DNA of 64,000 nucleotides from Nitrosomonas sp. (GCF_019752095.1 NZ_JAIEMO010000003.1:1-64000); one strand, 5' to 3'. Positions 31,552 to 40,944 are shown, numbered from the stretch's first letter. The notes: generated by a model from the sequence alone, not told the origin. Translations and numbers: made by a program.

Positions 31552-32670
31552 GTGCTTTACCATACCAAAAAAGTAGAGATTAATTTGGGCTATGCGTGCA
31601 ATGCTAAATGCCCTTTTTGCTATTACTATGATTCCGTCATCACGAAATCCAATGAAAACACGCTGACAACAGAACAAGCGAAAAAACAGCTCAAGCAAGC
31701 CAAAATGCTTGGGATACAAGAAATCGAGTTTACCGGAGGAGAAGTGACGCTACGCAAAGATCTGCTCGAATTGATCACGTATGCTAAAAAAGAACTTGGC
31801 TTTTCCATTGTCTGCCTGATTACAAACGGCATTAGGTTATCTAAGCGGGATTACGTCGCCGGTCTCGTCGCTGCAGGTGTCGATGATATATTGTTCAGTA
31901 TCCACGGTCATGATGCGCCAACTCATGATGATCTGACAAAGGTTCCACGCAGCTTTGATCACATTCTGGAAGCTATCGATCACGCAAATGAGTTTGGTTT
32001 AAGGGTGCGAACCAATACCGTTGTCTGCAAAACAAATTTCATGTATCTGACTGAAATTATGCAGCTACTCATTAGAAAGAAGGTCGATAACATCAATTTT
32101 GTGATGTTCAATCCGGTGCTGCAAGCAAAGAATATTGATATCGTTAAAGAAGTATATGTCAATTACGCAGACGCAGGCCGAGAGATTATTAGAGCAATCA
32201 AGTCGTACGAAGCTGAACTCCCTCATTTCAATGTAAGGTACATGCCATTTTGCTTCCTTCCCGGTTACGAGCAATATGTGACGAACATGGATCAAATGAC
32301 CTTTGATCCGGACGAATGGGACAATTTCACAAGTTTCCTGATCAGAAAAGGCAGTTTCATTACCTGGCTCTGCCTGATACTCGGCATTCTAAAAATACCG
32401 TATCTTACTTTTATTACCAAATATGGCTTCAGAGCGGTGTGTACAGCAGGACTCAGCCGCTTCTATGTATTCAAAGATAGAATTAAAACCAAAAATTGCA
32501 AAAAATGTGCTTATGAAAATGTATGTGACTACCTTTATCGACATTATCACGACATCTATGGTGAAGCAGACGTAATCCCCATACCTGGAAAAAAAGTATG
32601 TAACCCGGCATGGGTTATGAATGCGGCAAAGATGCGCAAACCGGGTGAGCTGCCTAAAAAGATAAACTAA
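31552..32670 (+). CDS. Radical SAM protein linked to polysaccharide genes
   Basis: A 372-aa radical SAM enzyme. The 4Fe-4S motif is CNAKCPFC (CxxxCxxC) near the N-terminus in EINLGYACNAKC, and the GGE-type SAM motif is EFTGGEVTLRKDL. A C-terminal cysteine cluster (NCKKCAYENVCDYL and VCNPAW) could bind an auxiliary cluster as in SPASM-like proteins. GTG 31552 is chosen: AAGGAA lies nine bases upstream, whereas the longer ORF opens with a TTG at 31492 without a ribosome site. Substrate unknown. Seven bases separate it from the heparinase-like gene, so they form an operon. Confidence 0.88.
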   Translation: MLYHTKKVEINLGYACNAKCPFCYYYDSVITKSNENTLTTEQAKKQLKQAKMLGIQEIEFTGGEVTLRKDLLELITYAKKELGFSIVCLITNGIRLSKRDYVAGLVAAGVDDILFSIHGHDAPTHDDLTKVPRSFDHILEAIDHANEFGLRVRTNTVVCKTNFMYLTEIMQLLIRKKVDNINFVMFNPVLQAKNIDIVKEVYVNYADAGREIIRAIKSYEAELPHFNVRYMPFCFLPGYEQYVTNMDQMTFDPDEWDNFTSFLIRKGSFITWLCLILGILKIPYLTFITKYGFRAVCTAGLSRFYVFKDRIKTKNCKKCAYENVCDYLYRHYHDIYGEADVIPIPGKKVCNPAWVMNAAKMRKPGELPKKIN

Positions 32671-32677
32671 GTCGCAT

Positions 32678-34570
32678 ATGAATCTAGGTGAATCTCTATA
32701 CCGTATCAGGAGACGGGCGTCACTTGTCGGCATGTGGATTAAGTTGTGTACAGGTCATGGCTTACCCTTCTACAAGACTGTCAATTCGGAGAACTTCACG
32801 TTTTGCCGCAGTAAACTGTCTTGCCTTCCTCTGCTTCCTTGGGATTGCGCGGACTTGAAGCTATCGAATCTTACTATTCAAGATGACAAACAGGTTTACG
32901 TCATTCCCAATTCGGCGAGTCAGGCAATCTCCGCACACGATCTGTGCTGGCATAAAGCACCGGACTCCGAACGCTACTGGCCCCTAAAATTCTTTGCACG
33001 AATCCCTTTTGCACCGGGCAATCCGATTGGAGATATTCAACTGGCTTGGGCTCGCTCCCGATTACAAAATTTGGTCACCTTCAGTTTGATTGGCAATCTA
33101 ACGGATGATCTTTACATCAAACGCCAAGTTACCCGGCAGATGGAAAAAATAATATTGTCGTGGATCAGTGCAAATCCATGGTTAAAGGGCGTAAACTATA
33201 TTTCTACAATGGAATGCGCACTCAGACTGATAAGTATCTGCCATGCATTTGATAGAGTAAGAAATGAGAAAATTAGCCCGCAAACCTGGCAGGCGCTTGT
33301 GTACCTTGTACACAGCCATGCCTACTTCATCCGGCGCAGGCTTTGTCTTTTTGCTTACGCCGGAAATCATACCCTCGGAGAATGTGCTGGGCTTATTTAT
33401 GCCGGCATTCTCTTTCCCGAGCTGCCCGACGCGAAAGAATGGCTGGCTGTTGGCTTAAAAATCATGGCGAAAGAAGCAAATGTTCAAATTCTTCCAGATG
33501 GAGGAAATCGCGAACAATCGTTCCGATATCTGGCGATGATGGTTGATTTGTGCGGACTGGTCACCTGCCTGCTCAAACATCATGGTAGATCCACTCCCAG
33601 CGGTATCGAACAAGCCTGGATTCGTGGTAGAAATTTTTTACAAGCATTTGCCTCATCGCCCGATAATTTACCCGCGGTAGGGGATAGCGACGATGGTTAT
33701 GCATTGTCGCCGTATCTCCGATTATCATGGAAAAATTGCTTTTATAAATCCGAATTACCAGACCAGTCACTACAAATTTTTGCAGCATCCGGGTACTCGA
33801 AAATTCTAGGGGCGGAAAATCATGGCGATATGCGATTCAGTCACGGCAAACTTGGATTAGCCAACACGTTCGGGCATGGGCACGCCGATGCTTTATCTAT
33901 TTGTTGGGATCTTGACAGAAAATCATTATTAGTCGACCCAGGCACATATCTATATGACGGAGATTCGCATTTCAGGCATTACTTTCGCGGCACATCGGCT
34001 CATAACACAATTGTGGTGGATGATACTGATCAGGCATTACAGAATAAGGAAACCGCATTTGGCTGGTCGCGCGCTTATACTGCAAAACTAATATGGCACA
34101 GTGAAAATCTTAATGGCAAGACTGTAATTCTGGCCAATCATAATGGCTACGCTGATAGTGGAGTGATGCACTGGCGAGCACTTGTTTACGACCATCACTT
34201 CGGAAGGTGGATGATTTGGGACCGCATAGATGGCACGAGCGAACACGCCCTGGCAATGCACTGGCATGTTGATGCACATGTCGAAATGACAAGTGATGGA
34301 ATCGTCATAGATTGCGCGGGTAAGTCGTGGCTCGTTAGCGTACAAGGCGGAAAATCCTATTTATATCGTGGCAACGAGCAGTTGCCACTGGGCTGGATTT
34401 CCAGAAAATATGGTGCAAAAGAACCTCTTAACACCCTAAGGACAGAAATCCGCACTTGCTTGCCACATGAATTTCTGACTCTTATTAACCCAATCGAAGA
34501 AAATCAAACTGAATTTTCCATTGATGACAACTTAGTCAATATGCTACGAAGCAAATGTGTAGAAACTTAA
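32678..34570 (+). CDS. Heparinase II/III-like polysaccharide lyase
   Basis: A 630-aa protein with the heparinase II/III organisation: a helical toroid domain in the first ~330 residues (TMECALRLISICHAFDR, YAGNHTLGECAGLIYAG) and a beta-sandwich with the family signature HGHADALSICWDLDRKSLLVDPGTYLYDG followed by RGTSAHNTIVVDD. It should cleave uronic-acid-containing polysaccharide, probably during export or remodelling of an exopolysaccharide. No signal peptide is visible, which is common for cluster members of this type. Operon partner of the radical SAM gene. Confidence 0.88.
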   Translation: MNLGESLYRIRRRASLVGMWIKLCTGHGLPFYKTVNSENFTFCRSKLSCLPLLPWDCADLKLSNLTIQDDKQVYVIPNSASQAISAHDLCWHKAPDSERYWPLKFFARIPFAPGNPIGDIQLAWARSRLQNLVTFSLIGNLTDDLYIKRQVTRQMEKIILSWISANPWLKGVNYISTMECALRLISICHAFDRVRNEKISPQTWQALVYLVHSHAYFIRRRLCLFAYAGNHTLGECAGLIYAGILFPELPDAKEWLAVGLKIMAKEANVQILPDGGNREQSFRYLAMMVDLCGLVTCLLKHHGRSTPSGIEQAWIRGRNFLQAFASSPDNLPAVGDSDDGYALSPYLRLSWKNCFYKSELPDQSLQIFAASGYSKILGAENHGDMRFSHGKLGLANTFGHGHADALSICWDLDRKSLLVDPGTYLYDGDSHFRHYFRGTSAHNTIVVDDTDQALQNKETAFGWSRAYTAKLIWHSENLNGKTVILANHNGYADSGVMHWRALVYDHHFGRWMIWDRIDGTSEHALAMHWHVDAHVEMTSDGIVIDCAGKSWLVSVQGGKSYLYRGNEQLPLGWISRKYGAKEPLNTLRTEIRTCLPHEFLTLINPIEENQTEFSIDDNLVNMLRSKCVET

Positions 34571-34640
34571 TAAACAGCTCAGTTCAGATTGCAATGATGC
34601 TTTGTGTAAAGATCAAAGTAATCGACGCACACAATTAAAA

Positions 34641-35699
34641 TTAATAATTACGCCAATTTATAAAATGCTTTCGCAAAGCTTGGACAATACGCTCACCCAC
34701 TCCGATGTCACCATAGACTGGTGGAAACTGCTGATGGCCAAAGCTTTTTTGCGAACATATCTTATCCTGGATCACTCCAGGGGAAAAACCAGTTAACACA
34801 TTGGCGCCCACTTTTATGGTTTCCGGTCGCTCGGTGTTATTTCGCACGGTCACGCATGGGACACCAAAAATATAAGCCTCTTCCTGAATGCAGCCACTGT
34901 CCGTAATGATTAACGCCGCAAATTTCTCATAAGAAAGCGATGTAAATGGATCGACCGGATCAATAACCATTATCCGTGACAACAGATCAAAGCTGAGGCC
35001 ATAATTTTGCATAGCATCCCGTGTCCGCGGATGTATGGGGAAAATCATGGCATCGAATTCATCTACCAACGAATTAAGCGTTGTAAAAACGTCAATCATT
35101 CTTTTGCGGCTGTCGGTAAATTCCTTTCGATGCAGGGTAATGTATGCATAAGTATCCAAGCGTGGTTTAACCAATTCAGCAGAGAAGTCATGAATTAAAT
35201 CTACAGTGGTATTGCCAACATTGAAAATTCGGCCGCGCAAATCCGGAATCCTTTTCAAATAGTCAGCATGATGCTGCGTATACGTAAACAAATAATGCGC
35301 CGCACTATCGACCATGATACGGTTGCGTTCCTCATACATGCGATTATCATAAGCACGCAGACCTGCTTCGACATGAGCTAATCCAACATCAGAATAGACA
35401 GCAGCAACGGCACCAACAATTGATGCCGCAGTGTCGCCATTCACCAAGATCAGATCAATCTGCTGCGTGCGAATGATTTCGCATACCCAATCAATCGCCG
35501 CACCAATACTATAAGATCGAGGATAAATAAAATCTGGCACATAGCCCATTTCGGCAAATACCACCTCTCGGAGCAATGGATCTTGGTGCTGATTAGTATG
35601 CAAAACAACAAAATCCAAATTCGCTTCGCGCAGAGCCTTAACAATGGCATAATTTTTCATGACCTCGGGACGAGTACCAATTACAATCCCGACTTTCAA
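34641..35699 (-). CDS. wecB: UDP-N-acetylglucosamine 2-epimerase
   Basis: A 352-aa non-hydrolysing UDP-GlcNAc 2-epimerase that makes UDP-ManNAc for polysaccharide. Motifs: the start VGIVIGTRPEVMK, HVEAGLRAYDNRMYEERNR, VGNTTVDLI and the nucleotide-site DSGCIQEEA. It is coupled to the upstream SGNH hydrolase by a four-base overlap. No UDP-ManNAc dehydrogenase lies beside it. Confidence 0.93.
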   Translation of the reverse strand: MKVGIVIGTRPEVMKNYAIVKALREANLDFVVLHTNQHQDPLLREVVFAEMGYVPDFIYPRSYSIGAAIDWVCEIIRTQQIDLILVNGDTAASIVGAVAAVYSDVGLAHVEAGLRAYDNRMYEERNRIMVDSAAHYLFTYTQHHADYLKRIPDLRGRIFNVGNTTVDLIHDFSAELVKPRLDTYAYITLHRKEFTDSRKRMIDVFTTLNSLVDEFDAMIFPIHPRTRDAMQNYGLSFDLLSRIMVIDPVDPFTSLSYEKFAALIITDSGCIQEEAYIFGVPCVTVRNNTERPETIKVGANVLTGFSPGVIQDKICSQKSFGHQQFPPVYGDIGVGERIVQALRKHFINWRNY

Positions 35700-36259
35700 C
35701 GTTCTAGAATAGCCTTAGCAAATGTCTCAGCGACAACTCGATTTCCTTGCTCGTTGAAGTGAACAGAATCCACGTAGCAATCACGACCTAATCCGTTAAT
35801 CGGTACGCAATGAATTTTTTTATTTTCGGTTGAAATTTTCCTGATCGCGTCATTATATTGATTACGCCGCTCTACTGTTTCTTTGCGGAAAAAAATATGA
35901 CCATCAGGAAAAATAGGAGGAATTTCAGCACAAAATATAGCTTTGTATTTTTTGATCAGAAATGCTCGAACAATTTGCCGGTAATATTCTTCAAAAAGAT
36001 CCAGCGGCGTTTCATTTCCCACGTCATTTGTACCTATGAGCACGCATACTTGATAAGTATCGCTGATAACTTCGATCTCATGACCGAGCAAAAACCATAA
36101 TTCCCGAGCTGTATACCCATTAACGCTTCGATTAATCGTACGCCATTGATAAGGTGTTTGTTGAGTGAGCATTTGGGCCAGATATAACGGATAACAACCA
36201 TAAGTCCGCGCGCCAAAAGTTTGGCTATCGCCAATACAAAGCAGGTTCTGATAATGCAT
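35696..36259 (-). CDS. SGNH/GDSL-type hydrolase
   Basis: A 187-aa esterase-fold protein. Block I is CIGDSQTFGARTYG with the Ser nucleophile, block III is VLIGTNDVGNETP, and block V is DSVHFNEQGNRVVAE with the Asp-His pair. No signal peptide. It may deacetylate a sugar intermediate or polysaccharide in the same pathway as the coupled wecB gene. Confidence 0.87.
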   Translation of the reverse strand: MHYQNLLCIGDSQTFGARTYGCYPLYLAQMLTQQTPYQWRTINRSVNGYTARELWFLLGHEIEVISDTYQVCVLIGTNDVGNETPLDLFEEYYRQIVRAFLIKKYKAIFCAEIPPIFPDGHIFFRKETVERRNQYNDAIRKISTENKKIHCVPINGLGRDCYVDSVHFNEQGNRVVAETFAKAILER

Positions 36260-36479
36260 ATCGCTATTGCTCTAATTATCGAAACTTACCAAGAATGGGA
36301 TGGATATTAATATGATGTGCATCCGAAAAAAATAATGGAAGAGTGAACACGCGAATTTAGTTTCAGACCATTCTCTCGAAAGAAGAAACTTTTTGGTTCT
36401 AGAGTAAATAATTTTATTTTCATCGATTATCTTTTTGCTTCGCAGAATGTTGCCAATCACAATAAATTATAATAAAGCA

Positions 36480-36568
36480 CCCCGCCGCAAGCAGCGAGGT
36501 ATTAAAAGCGCTCTTCAGACTGCTGGTTTTCAACCAGCCTTCGCCCCAAGGGGCGAGGAATTAAACCC
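36480..36568. repeat. Array of three hairpins with repeated GCGAGG-ATTAAA tails (IS200/IS605-like end)
   Basis: Hairpin 1 is at 36480-36499 (CCCCGCCGC/GCAGCGAGG, two mismatches), hairpin 2 at 36522-36538 (GCTGGTT/AACCAGC, perfect), hairpin 3 at 36539-36558 (CTTCGCCCC/GGGGCGAGG, one wobble). Hairpins 1 and 3 are each followed by nearly the same bases (GCGAGGTATTAAA and GCGAGGAATTAAA), 59 bp apart. This layout resembles subterminal hairpins of IS200/IS605-type elements or small derived repeats. No tnpA or tnpB frame is present. Confidence 0.6.
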
Positions 36569-36693
36569 GGAAGAGATTAAATAAATAAAAGACGATGAAT
36601 TCTTTTCCAAATCCGAGCATATCAGATTTTACTTCACTTATCATTTCCTCGATACCAAACGTTTAATAGGCCTACACGAGCATCCTCAAAAAA

Positions 36694-36867
36694 TCAGATC
36701 AGGCCCGGCAGCAGCATGGTGTAAATTTCTGGTTCAGAAACAGGTCTGACTTCCAGATGCACAAGCCCAATAGCGAAACTTGTAGTCACATTAAATAGAA
36801 ATATAGGGCTATGAGTGTAAATCAAAATCAAATATGAATCGACCCGTGTCTCGGATCCACTGTGCAA
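36694..36867 (-). pseudogene. PEP-CTERM protein tail remnant
   Basis: A minus-strand open stretch of 58 codons ends with PVSEPEIYTMLLPGLI and then a TGA (36694-36696). This closely resembles the PEP-CTERM sorting motif (Pro-Glu-Pro-like core plus a hydrophobic stretch), but the stop falls where a Gly codon GGA would normally continue the transmembrane part and the Arg cluster is missing. Upstream sequence is broken by a stop and lacks a signal peptide. It looks like the decayed end of an exosortase substrate. Confidence 0.45.
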
Positions 36868-37201
36868 TTACCATAGCCGAGTCAATGAAATCATATGAGA
36901 TCCCTTTCCAAATGAACTAATAACTTGCACATGCTCATAATCATTCTGAATTCGTAGTATTTCAACATCAAAGAATGATATTAGAGCTGCATCCGCCTGA
37001 AACGAATAAAAAAACAGATACTATTCACGAGCCTACTGGAATTTTTTTGAATACTTCTAGTGGTTCATATCTATTCTCTCCCTATTACACCGAAGTAGCA
37101 CCTTTCTAGAAAACAGGGTACATTACTTTTGCGATTCTCAAAATTCGTCTTGTAGCAGTATCTAATAATTGCCAATATAGTTTTCACTAATTTGATTTCC
37201 T

Positions 37202-38536
37202 ATGCCAAGAAAGCAAAAAAAGAAGATTTTTGTTCTCGATACTTCAGTTATCTTATATAACCACAACGCAATTTACAGCTTTGAAGATAATGATGTAGCC
37301 ATTCCGATTACCGTGCTGGAAGAACTTGATCATTTCAAAAAGGGCAATGACATCAAGAACTTTGAGGCAAGAGAATTCATACGGATTATGGACAAATTGT
37401 CGGCAAGCCATTCGCTGCAAAACTGGATTCCCATTGATTATCCGAATCATGGCCAGTTCAAGGTATGCATGCAGGAAAAGACCATCGGGCTGGACGCTAC
37501 CGAGATATTTAGAGAAAACACCGCCGATCACCGTATTCTAAATGTAGTAATTTCGCTGGGCCAGGAATATCCGGAAAGAAAAGTAGTCTTGGTATCCAAG
37601 GATATCAACCTAAGACTCAAAGCAAAATCCCTGAATATTCCAGCGGAAGATTTTGAAACCGGAAAAATCAAAGATATCGAATCTTTGTATACGGGTAAAA
37701 CCGTGATTGAGGGGTTATCGAAAGAGATTATCGATAGCGTTTATACCCAGAATTTTTGTATGTCCGCCGACATAGGCATACAAAACCCCATACCTAACCA
37801 TTATTTTATTCTAAAAAACAACCGGGCTTCTGTTCTGGTGTTTTATAATCCTGTAACACACCGAATTGAACGTATTGAAAAAGAATCCGCCTTCCGGATT
37901 ACCCCCAGAAATGCCGAACAAGTATTCGCTTTGCATGCGATTACAAACCCAAATATCAAACTCGTTACCTTGCAAGGTGTTGCAGGGACAGGAAAAACAT
38001 TGCTTGCACTCGCCGGCGCACTCGACCAGAAAAGACATTTCAAACAAATATATTTAGCACGCCCAATTGTGCCCTTAAGCAATAAAGATATTGGCTTCTT
38101 GCCAGGCGATATTATCTCAAAACTTAATCCCTATATGGAACCGCTGTGGGATAATCTAAAATTCATTAAGAGTTTGTTTACCGAGAAAGATAAAGAATAT
38201 AAACAGATTACAGATGCTGTTGATCAAGAGAAGCTGAAAATTACTCCGCTCGCTTATATCCGCGGGCGCAGTATTTCAAATGTGTTTTTTATTGTGGATG
38301 AAGCACAAAATCTCACGCCGCATGAGGTAAAAACCATCATCACGCGTGCAGGTGAAAATACAAAAATTGTCTTTACCGGCGATATTTATCAAATCGATAC
38401 TCCTTATCTAGATTCCCAGAGTAATGGATTGTCCTATCTGATCGACAAAATCAGGCATCACGAAATTTATGCGCATGTGCGACTGGAAAAAGGCGAACGA
38501 TCAAACCTTGCGAATTTGGCTAATCAGCTGCTGTAA
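37202..38536 (+). CDS. PIN-PhoH family ATPase
   Basis: A 444-aa two-domain protein. Residues 1 to about 150 form a PIN nuclease-like domain (FVLDTSVILYNHNAI, TVLEELDHFKKGND, HRILNVVISLGQ) with the expected acidic residues. The C-terminal PhoH ATPase has Walker A GVAGTGKTLLAL (about residue 259) and Walker B FFIVDEAQNLTPHEVKT (about 364), then VFTGDIYQID. PhoH2-type proteins are RNA unwinding/cleaving enzymes, possibly in RNA turnover. Gene stands alone. Confidence 0.94.
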   Translation: MPRKQKKKIFVLDTSVILYNHNAIYSFEDNDVAIPITVLEELDHFKKGNDIKNFEAREFIRIMDKLSASHSLQNWIPIDYPNHGQFKVCMQEKTIGLDATEIFRENTADHRILNVVISLGQEYPERKVVLVSKDINLRLKAKSLNIPAEDFETGKIKDIESLYTGKTVIEGLSKEIIDSVYTQNFCMSADIGIQNPIPNHYFILKNNRASVLVFYNPVTHRIERIEKESAFRITPRNAEQVFALHAITNPNIKLVTLQGVAGTGKTLLALAGALDQKRHFKQIYLARPIVPLSNKDIGFLPGDIISKLNPYMEPLWDNLKFIKSLFTEKDKEYKQITDAVDQEKLKITPLAYIRGRSISNVFFIVDEAQNLTPHEVKTIITRAGENTKIVFTGDIYQIDTPYLDSQSNGLSYLIDKIRHHEIYAHVRLEKGERSNLANLANQLL

Positions 38537-38591
38537 GACTAAAAGTTATTGATATCGTAACCTGTAAAAGCATGGGCGCTGATCCGCACTC

Positions 38592-38611
38592 GATAATAAG
38601 ACTTTATTATC
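38592..38611. repeat. AT-rich hairpin after phoH-like gene
   Basis: GATAATAA and TTATTATC form a perfect 8-bp stem with a GACT loop, 55 bases past the PIN-PhoH stop codon. There is no T-run, so it is a weak candidate terminator for the convergent pair. Confidence 0.4.
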
Positions 38612-38671
38612 AAGTCAACGTTAGCTGGGACAGGATGCAGCACCTTTGCGATCGAATAATTGCACGGCCAT

Positions 38672-39322
38672 TTACTGCAAAAAAAAGTCTATATTGGATA
38701 CTGGAGTAAGTATCTTGGGTCTGTCTCGTGCTGTCTCATTAAATGATGGCAAAACTGTTTCTTGGAATGGCGCTATTAAATTTGTAGATTCATTGGTCTG
38801 CGTAAATCCTCGATTGCGCAATACTTTCTTTAAACTAAACGAAGACAAATTAGGATTAAATTCCATGATGAGCGTGTTTGTAAGTGCAAACACAGAACTC
38901 GTAGTAAAAGGCAAAAATGGATTGCTTCTCGCGCTCAAGTCAGTATACATTGAACTGATAACAATCATTAATTCTTTACCGTTAAAATAGGCTGTGGCAT
39001 CAATGAATTCCAGTTGGCGTGGCAAACCGTCAATCGCAGGAATTCCCGAATATCCAATTGCCGTTGTACTATCAATACACACATTCTGATTATTATTGAC
39101 AAAACGCGGGATACCACCTGTTAGGCTTAAACGATATATGCCTTCTCCGGCATCTTCAATGACCTCAAACTTACTTTGTATCGGTGTGATAGTGGGGGTC
39201 GGATCATTGGAATCAACTGCACTCAGACAGCTAAACCCATCGTACACAATACTTAATCCCAGAGCATGGCTTTGCAAAAGAAAAGAAAATAATATTAAAA
39301 CCAATCCTTGCATTATTTTCAT
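38672..39322 (-). CDS. Secreted protein of unknown function
   Basis: A 216-aa protein with a signal peptide (MQGLVLILFSFLLQSHALG) and GAGG eight bases upstream of its ATG. The mature part has two cysteines (GFSCLSAVD and NVCIDST), which may form a disulfide, and alternating beta-like segments (IYRLSLTGGIPRFV, LMIVISSMYTDL). No domain is recognised and there is no sorting motif at the C-terminus. A 114-codon frame on the opposite strand is considered a shadow. Confidence 0.7.
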   Translation of the reverse strand: MKIMQGLVLILFSFLLQSHALGLSIVYDGFSCLSAVDSNDPTPTITPIQSKFEVIEDAGEGIYRLSLTGGIPRFVNNNQNVCIDSTTAIGYSGIPAIDGLPRQLEFIDATAYFNGKELMIVISSMYTDLSARSNPFLPFTTSSVFALTNTLIMEFNPNLSSFSLKKVLRNRGFTQTNESTNLIAPFQETVLPSFNETARDRPKILTPVSNIDFFLQ

Positions 39323-39464
39323 CGTAGGACCTCAAGTATGAATTAAGAATTATATCCAACTCAATGTGCGATTCAGGAGCCAAGTTCTGCTTGCCAGCCT
39401 ATTCTTTACCAGCCCAACTAAAGATTGGCAAACGTGCTAAATATACATCAAAACAGGAAGTAGT

Positions 39465-40658
39465 TTATGCCTGCGTATTTATCGCATCGTACAGCTTAAC
39501 AAAAGTATCCCCTACATATCTAATTTCTTCCGTTGTATGTGCAGCATTAACGCTGCACCGCACTAGTGATTTACCTTCGGGTGCAGCTGGCGGCAAAATA
39601 AGGTTTACATAAATATTATGTTCAAGTAATTGTTGCCAGAGTAGCAGTGCTTGTTGTGGCGTTGCAACAACAGCCGCAATGACTGGACCCGGATCCGGGC
39701 CTAGCTGATAGCCTACTTCTTGAAGCTGCGAATAGAGTTGTCGACAGTTGCTCCATAATTTGTCACGCAAATGACTGCCTTTCCGAAGCAATTCTAAGGC
39801 TGCGCGTGTTGAAGCAATTGTTGCCGGTGATGGCGATGCAGTAAAAATATAGGGATGACTGACATACCGCAATTGTTCCAGTTGGGGGTGATTACTTACG
39901 CAAAATCCGCCAATACTGCACAAACTTTTGCTAAAAGTCCCTGTTATAAAATCAACCTCATTTAACAAACCTGTTGTTTCAACAAGGCCTTGACCTGTTT
40001 TACCTAAAACGCCGAGTGAATGAGCCTCATCAAGGAGCAATATACCACCATATTTATTTTTCAATTGCACGATATCGGCTAAAGGAGCCTGATCTCCAAG
40101 CATACTATATATACCTTCAGCGATAATGAGCGTGGTTTCAATATTATCACCCAAGCGACGCAATCGTTTTTCCATGTCGGCCATATCATTATGTTTGAAG
40201 CGAATAATATTCGCACCACTAAGAATACAACCATCAAAAATACTTGCGTGAGAATCGCCATCAATCAGAACCGTATCGCCTGGACCAACCAGACCAGAGA
40301 TGGTGCCTAAGTTCGCTTGATAACCGGTTGTAAAAACAATTCCAGAGCCACATTGATAAAAATCGGCAAATTCCTTCTCTAATGCGCGGTGACCAAAATA
40401 ACTACCATTCGCCATTCGTGAGCCTGTGGTACCCGTTCCTTCTTTATCAATCGCCTCATGCGCCGCACGAATGCATTCAGGAGAAAAAGTTAGACCCAGA
40501 TAATTATTCGTACCCATCAGAAGTACGCGACGACTCCCAATTCGAGCTTCAGTAGCCGAGAAAACTTCTTCGATTGGAATACCAAAAGCACCCACACCAT
40601 CAGGTAAAAGCGCTTTTCTTGCAGCCGCAGCAGCATCTAGCTTTTCAAGTAAATTCAT
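39465..40658 (-). CDS. spt: Serine palmitoyltransferase-like alpha-oxoamine synthase
   Basis: A 397-aa PLP enzyme of the alpha-oxoamine synthase family (BioF, KBL, SPT, ALAS). Motifs: LLMGTNNYLGLTF, GTGTTGSRMANGS, VFTTGYQANLG, DGDSHASIFDG, LLLDEAHSLGVLG and the PLP lysine in TGTFSKSLCSIGGFCVS. These runs resemble the Caulobacter-type serine palmitoyltransferase more than BioF, as I recall them. SPT condenses serine with an acyl thioester to 3-ketosphinganine. Context decides: it overlaps an acyl carrier protein by one base and follows an NAD-dependent reductase and an acyl-AMP ligase. The usual Gly after SKSL is Cys here. Substrate chain and amino acid are not proven. Confidence 0.82.
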   Translation of the reverse strand: MNLLEKLDAAAAARKALLPDGVGAFGIPIEEVFSATEARIGSRRVLLMGTNNYLGLTFSPECIRAAHEAIDKEGTGTTGSRMANGSYFGHRALEKEFADFYQCGSGIVFTTGYQANLGTISGLVGPGDTVLIDGDSHASIFDGCILSGANIIRFKHNDMADMEKRLRRLGDNIETTLIIAEGIYSMLGDQAPLADIVQLKNKYGGILLLDEAHSLGVLGKTGQGLVETTGLLNEVDFITGTFSKSLCSIGGFCVSNHPQLEQLRYVSHPYIFTASPSPATIASTRAALELLRKGSHLRDKLWSNCRQLYSQLQEVGYQLGPDPGPVIAAVVATPQQALLLWQQLLEHNIYVNLILPPAAPEGKSLVRCSVNAAHTTEEIRYVGDTFVKLYDAINTQA

Positions 40659-40915
40659 TATGATGATGTTATTTTAATTTTATGTACCAAATCAGCTAAC
40701 TCACGAACTGTCTGAACATCTGTTAATGCATTGATAGGAATAGAAATATCAAAAGCATCTTCAATTTCCATAATCAGATTGAGCAGTTTGATGGAATCAA
40801 TCGACAATTGGTTGATCAAGTTCGTTTCAGGGGCAATCAAGACATCAGCATTGGTCAAGTCGCTTAGCCGATCACAAAGCAGCTTCATGATCTCATCATA
40901 ATTACTTTCAGTCAT
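40658..40915 (-). CDS. Dedicated acyl carrier protein
   Basis: An 85-aa carrier protein. The phosphopantetheine serine lies in LSIDSIKLLNLIMEIEDAF, the DS(I/L) motif of helix II, and the protein is acidic and helical. It overlaps the start of the SPT-like gene (TAATG), so the two are translationally coupled. It probably presents the fatty acyl chain to the synthase, loaded by the adjacent ligase, as described for the bacterial ceramide locus. Confidence 0.92.
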   Translation of the reverse strand: MTESNYDEIMKLLCDRLSDLTNADVLIAPETNLINQLSIDSIKLLNLIMEIEDAFDISIPINALTDVQTVRELADLVHKIKITSS

Positions 40916-40944
40916 AAGTTATTTCAGTATGGTTAATTTTGAAG

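Larger units (their letters stand above)
36260..37201. other. Non-coding region between envelope genes and phoH
   Basis: About 940 bp with no supported gene. It holds three hairpins in a row near 36480-36558 and a minus-strand PEP-CTERM-like remnant at about 36694-36867, both listed separately. The last 150 bases before the PIN-PhoH gene are AT-rich and may hold its promoter. Confidence 0.6.

Noticed and set aside
36272..36460. 62-codon minus-strand frame
   Set aside because: AT-rich chance frame with no ribosome site or motif.
36480..36568. CRISPR-like repeat array
   Set aside because: Only two similar hairpins of differing sequence, with no series of equal repeats and no cas genes.
38646..38990. 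114-codon plus-strand frame
   Set aside because: It is antisense to a gene with a signal peptide and a ribosome site, and has no recognisable motif.
39465..40658. Biotin synthesis enzyme BioF
   Set aside because: No other bio genes are nearby, and the adjacent ACP, acyl ligase and reductase plus SPT-like motifs fit sphingoid-base synthesis better.
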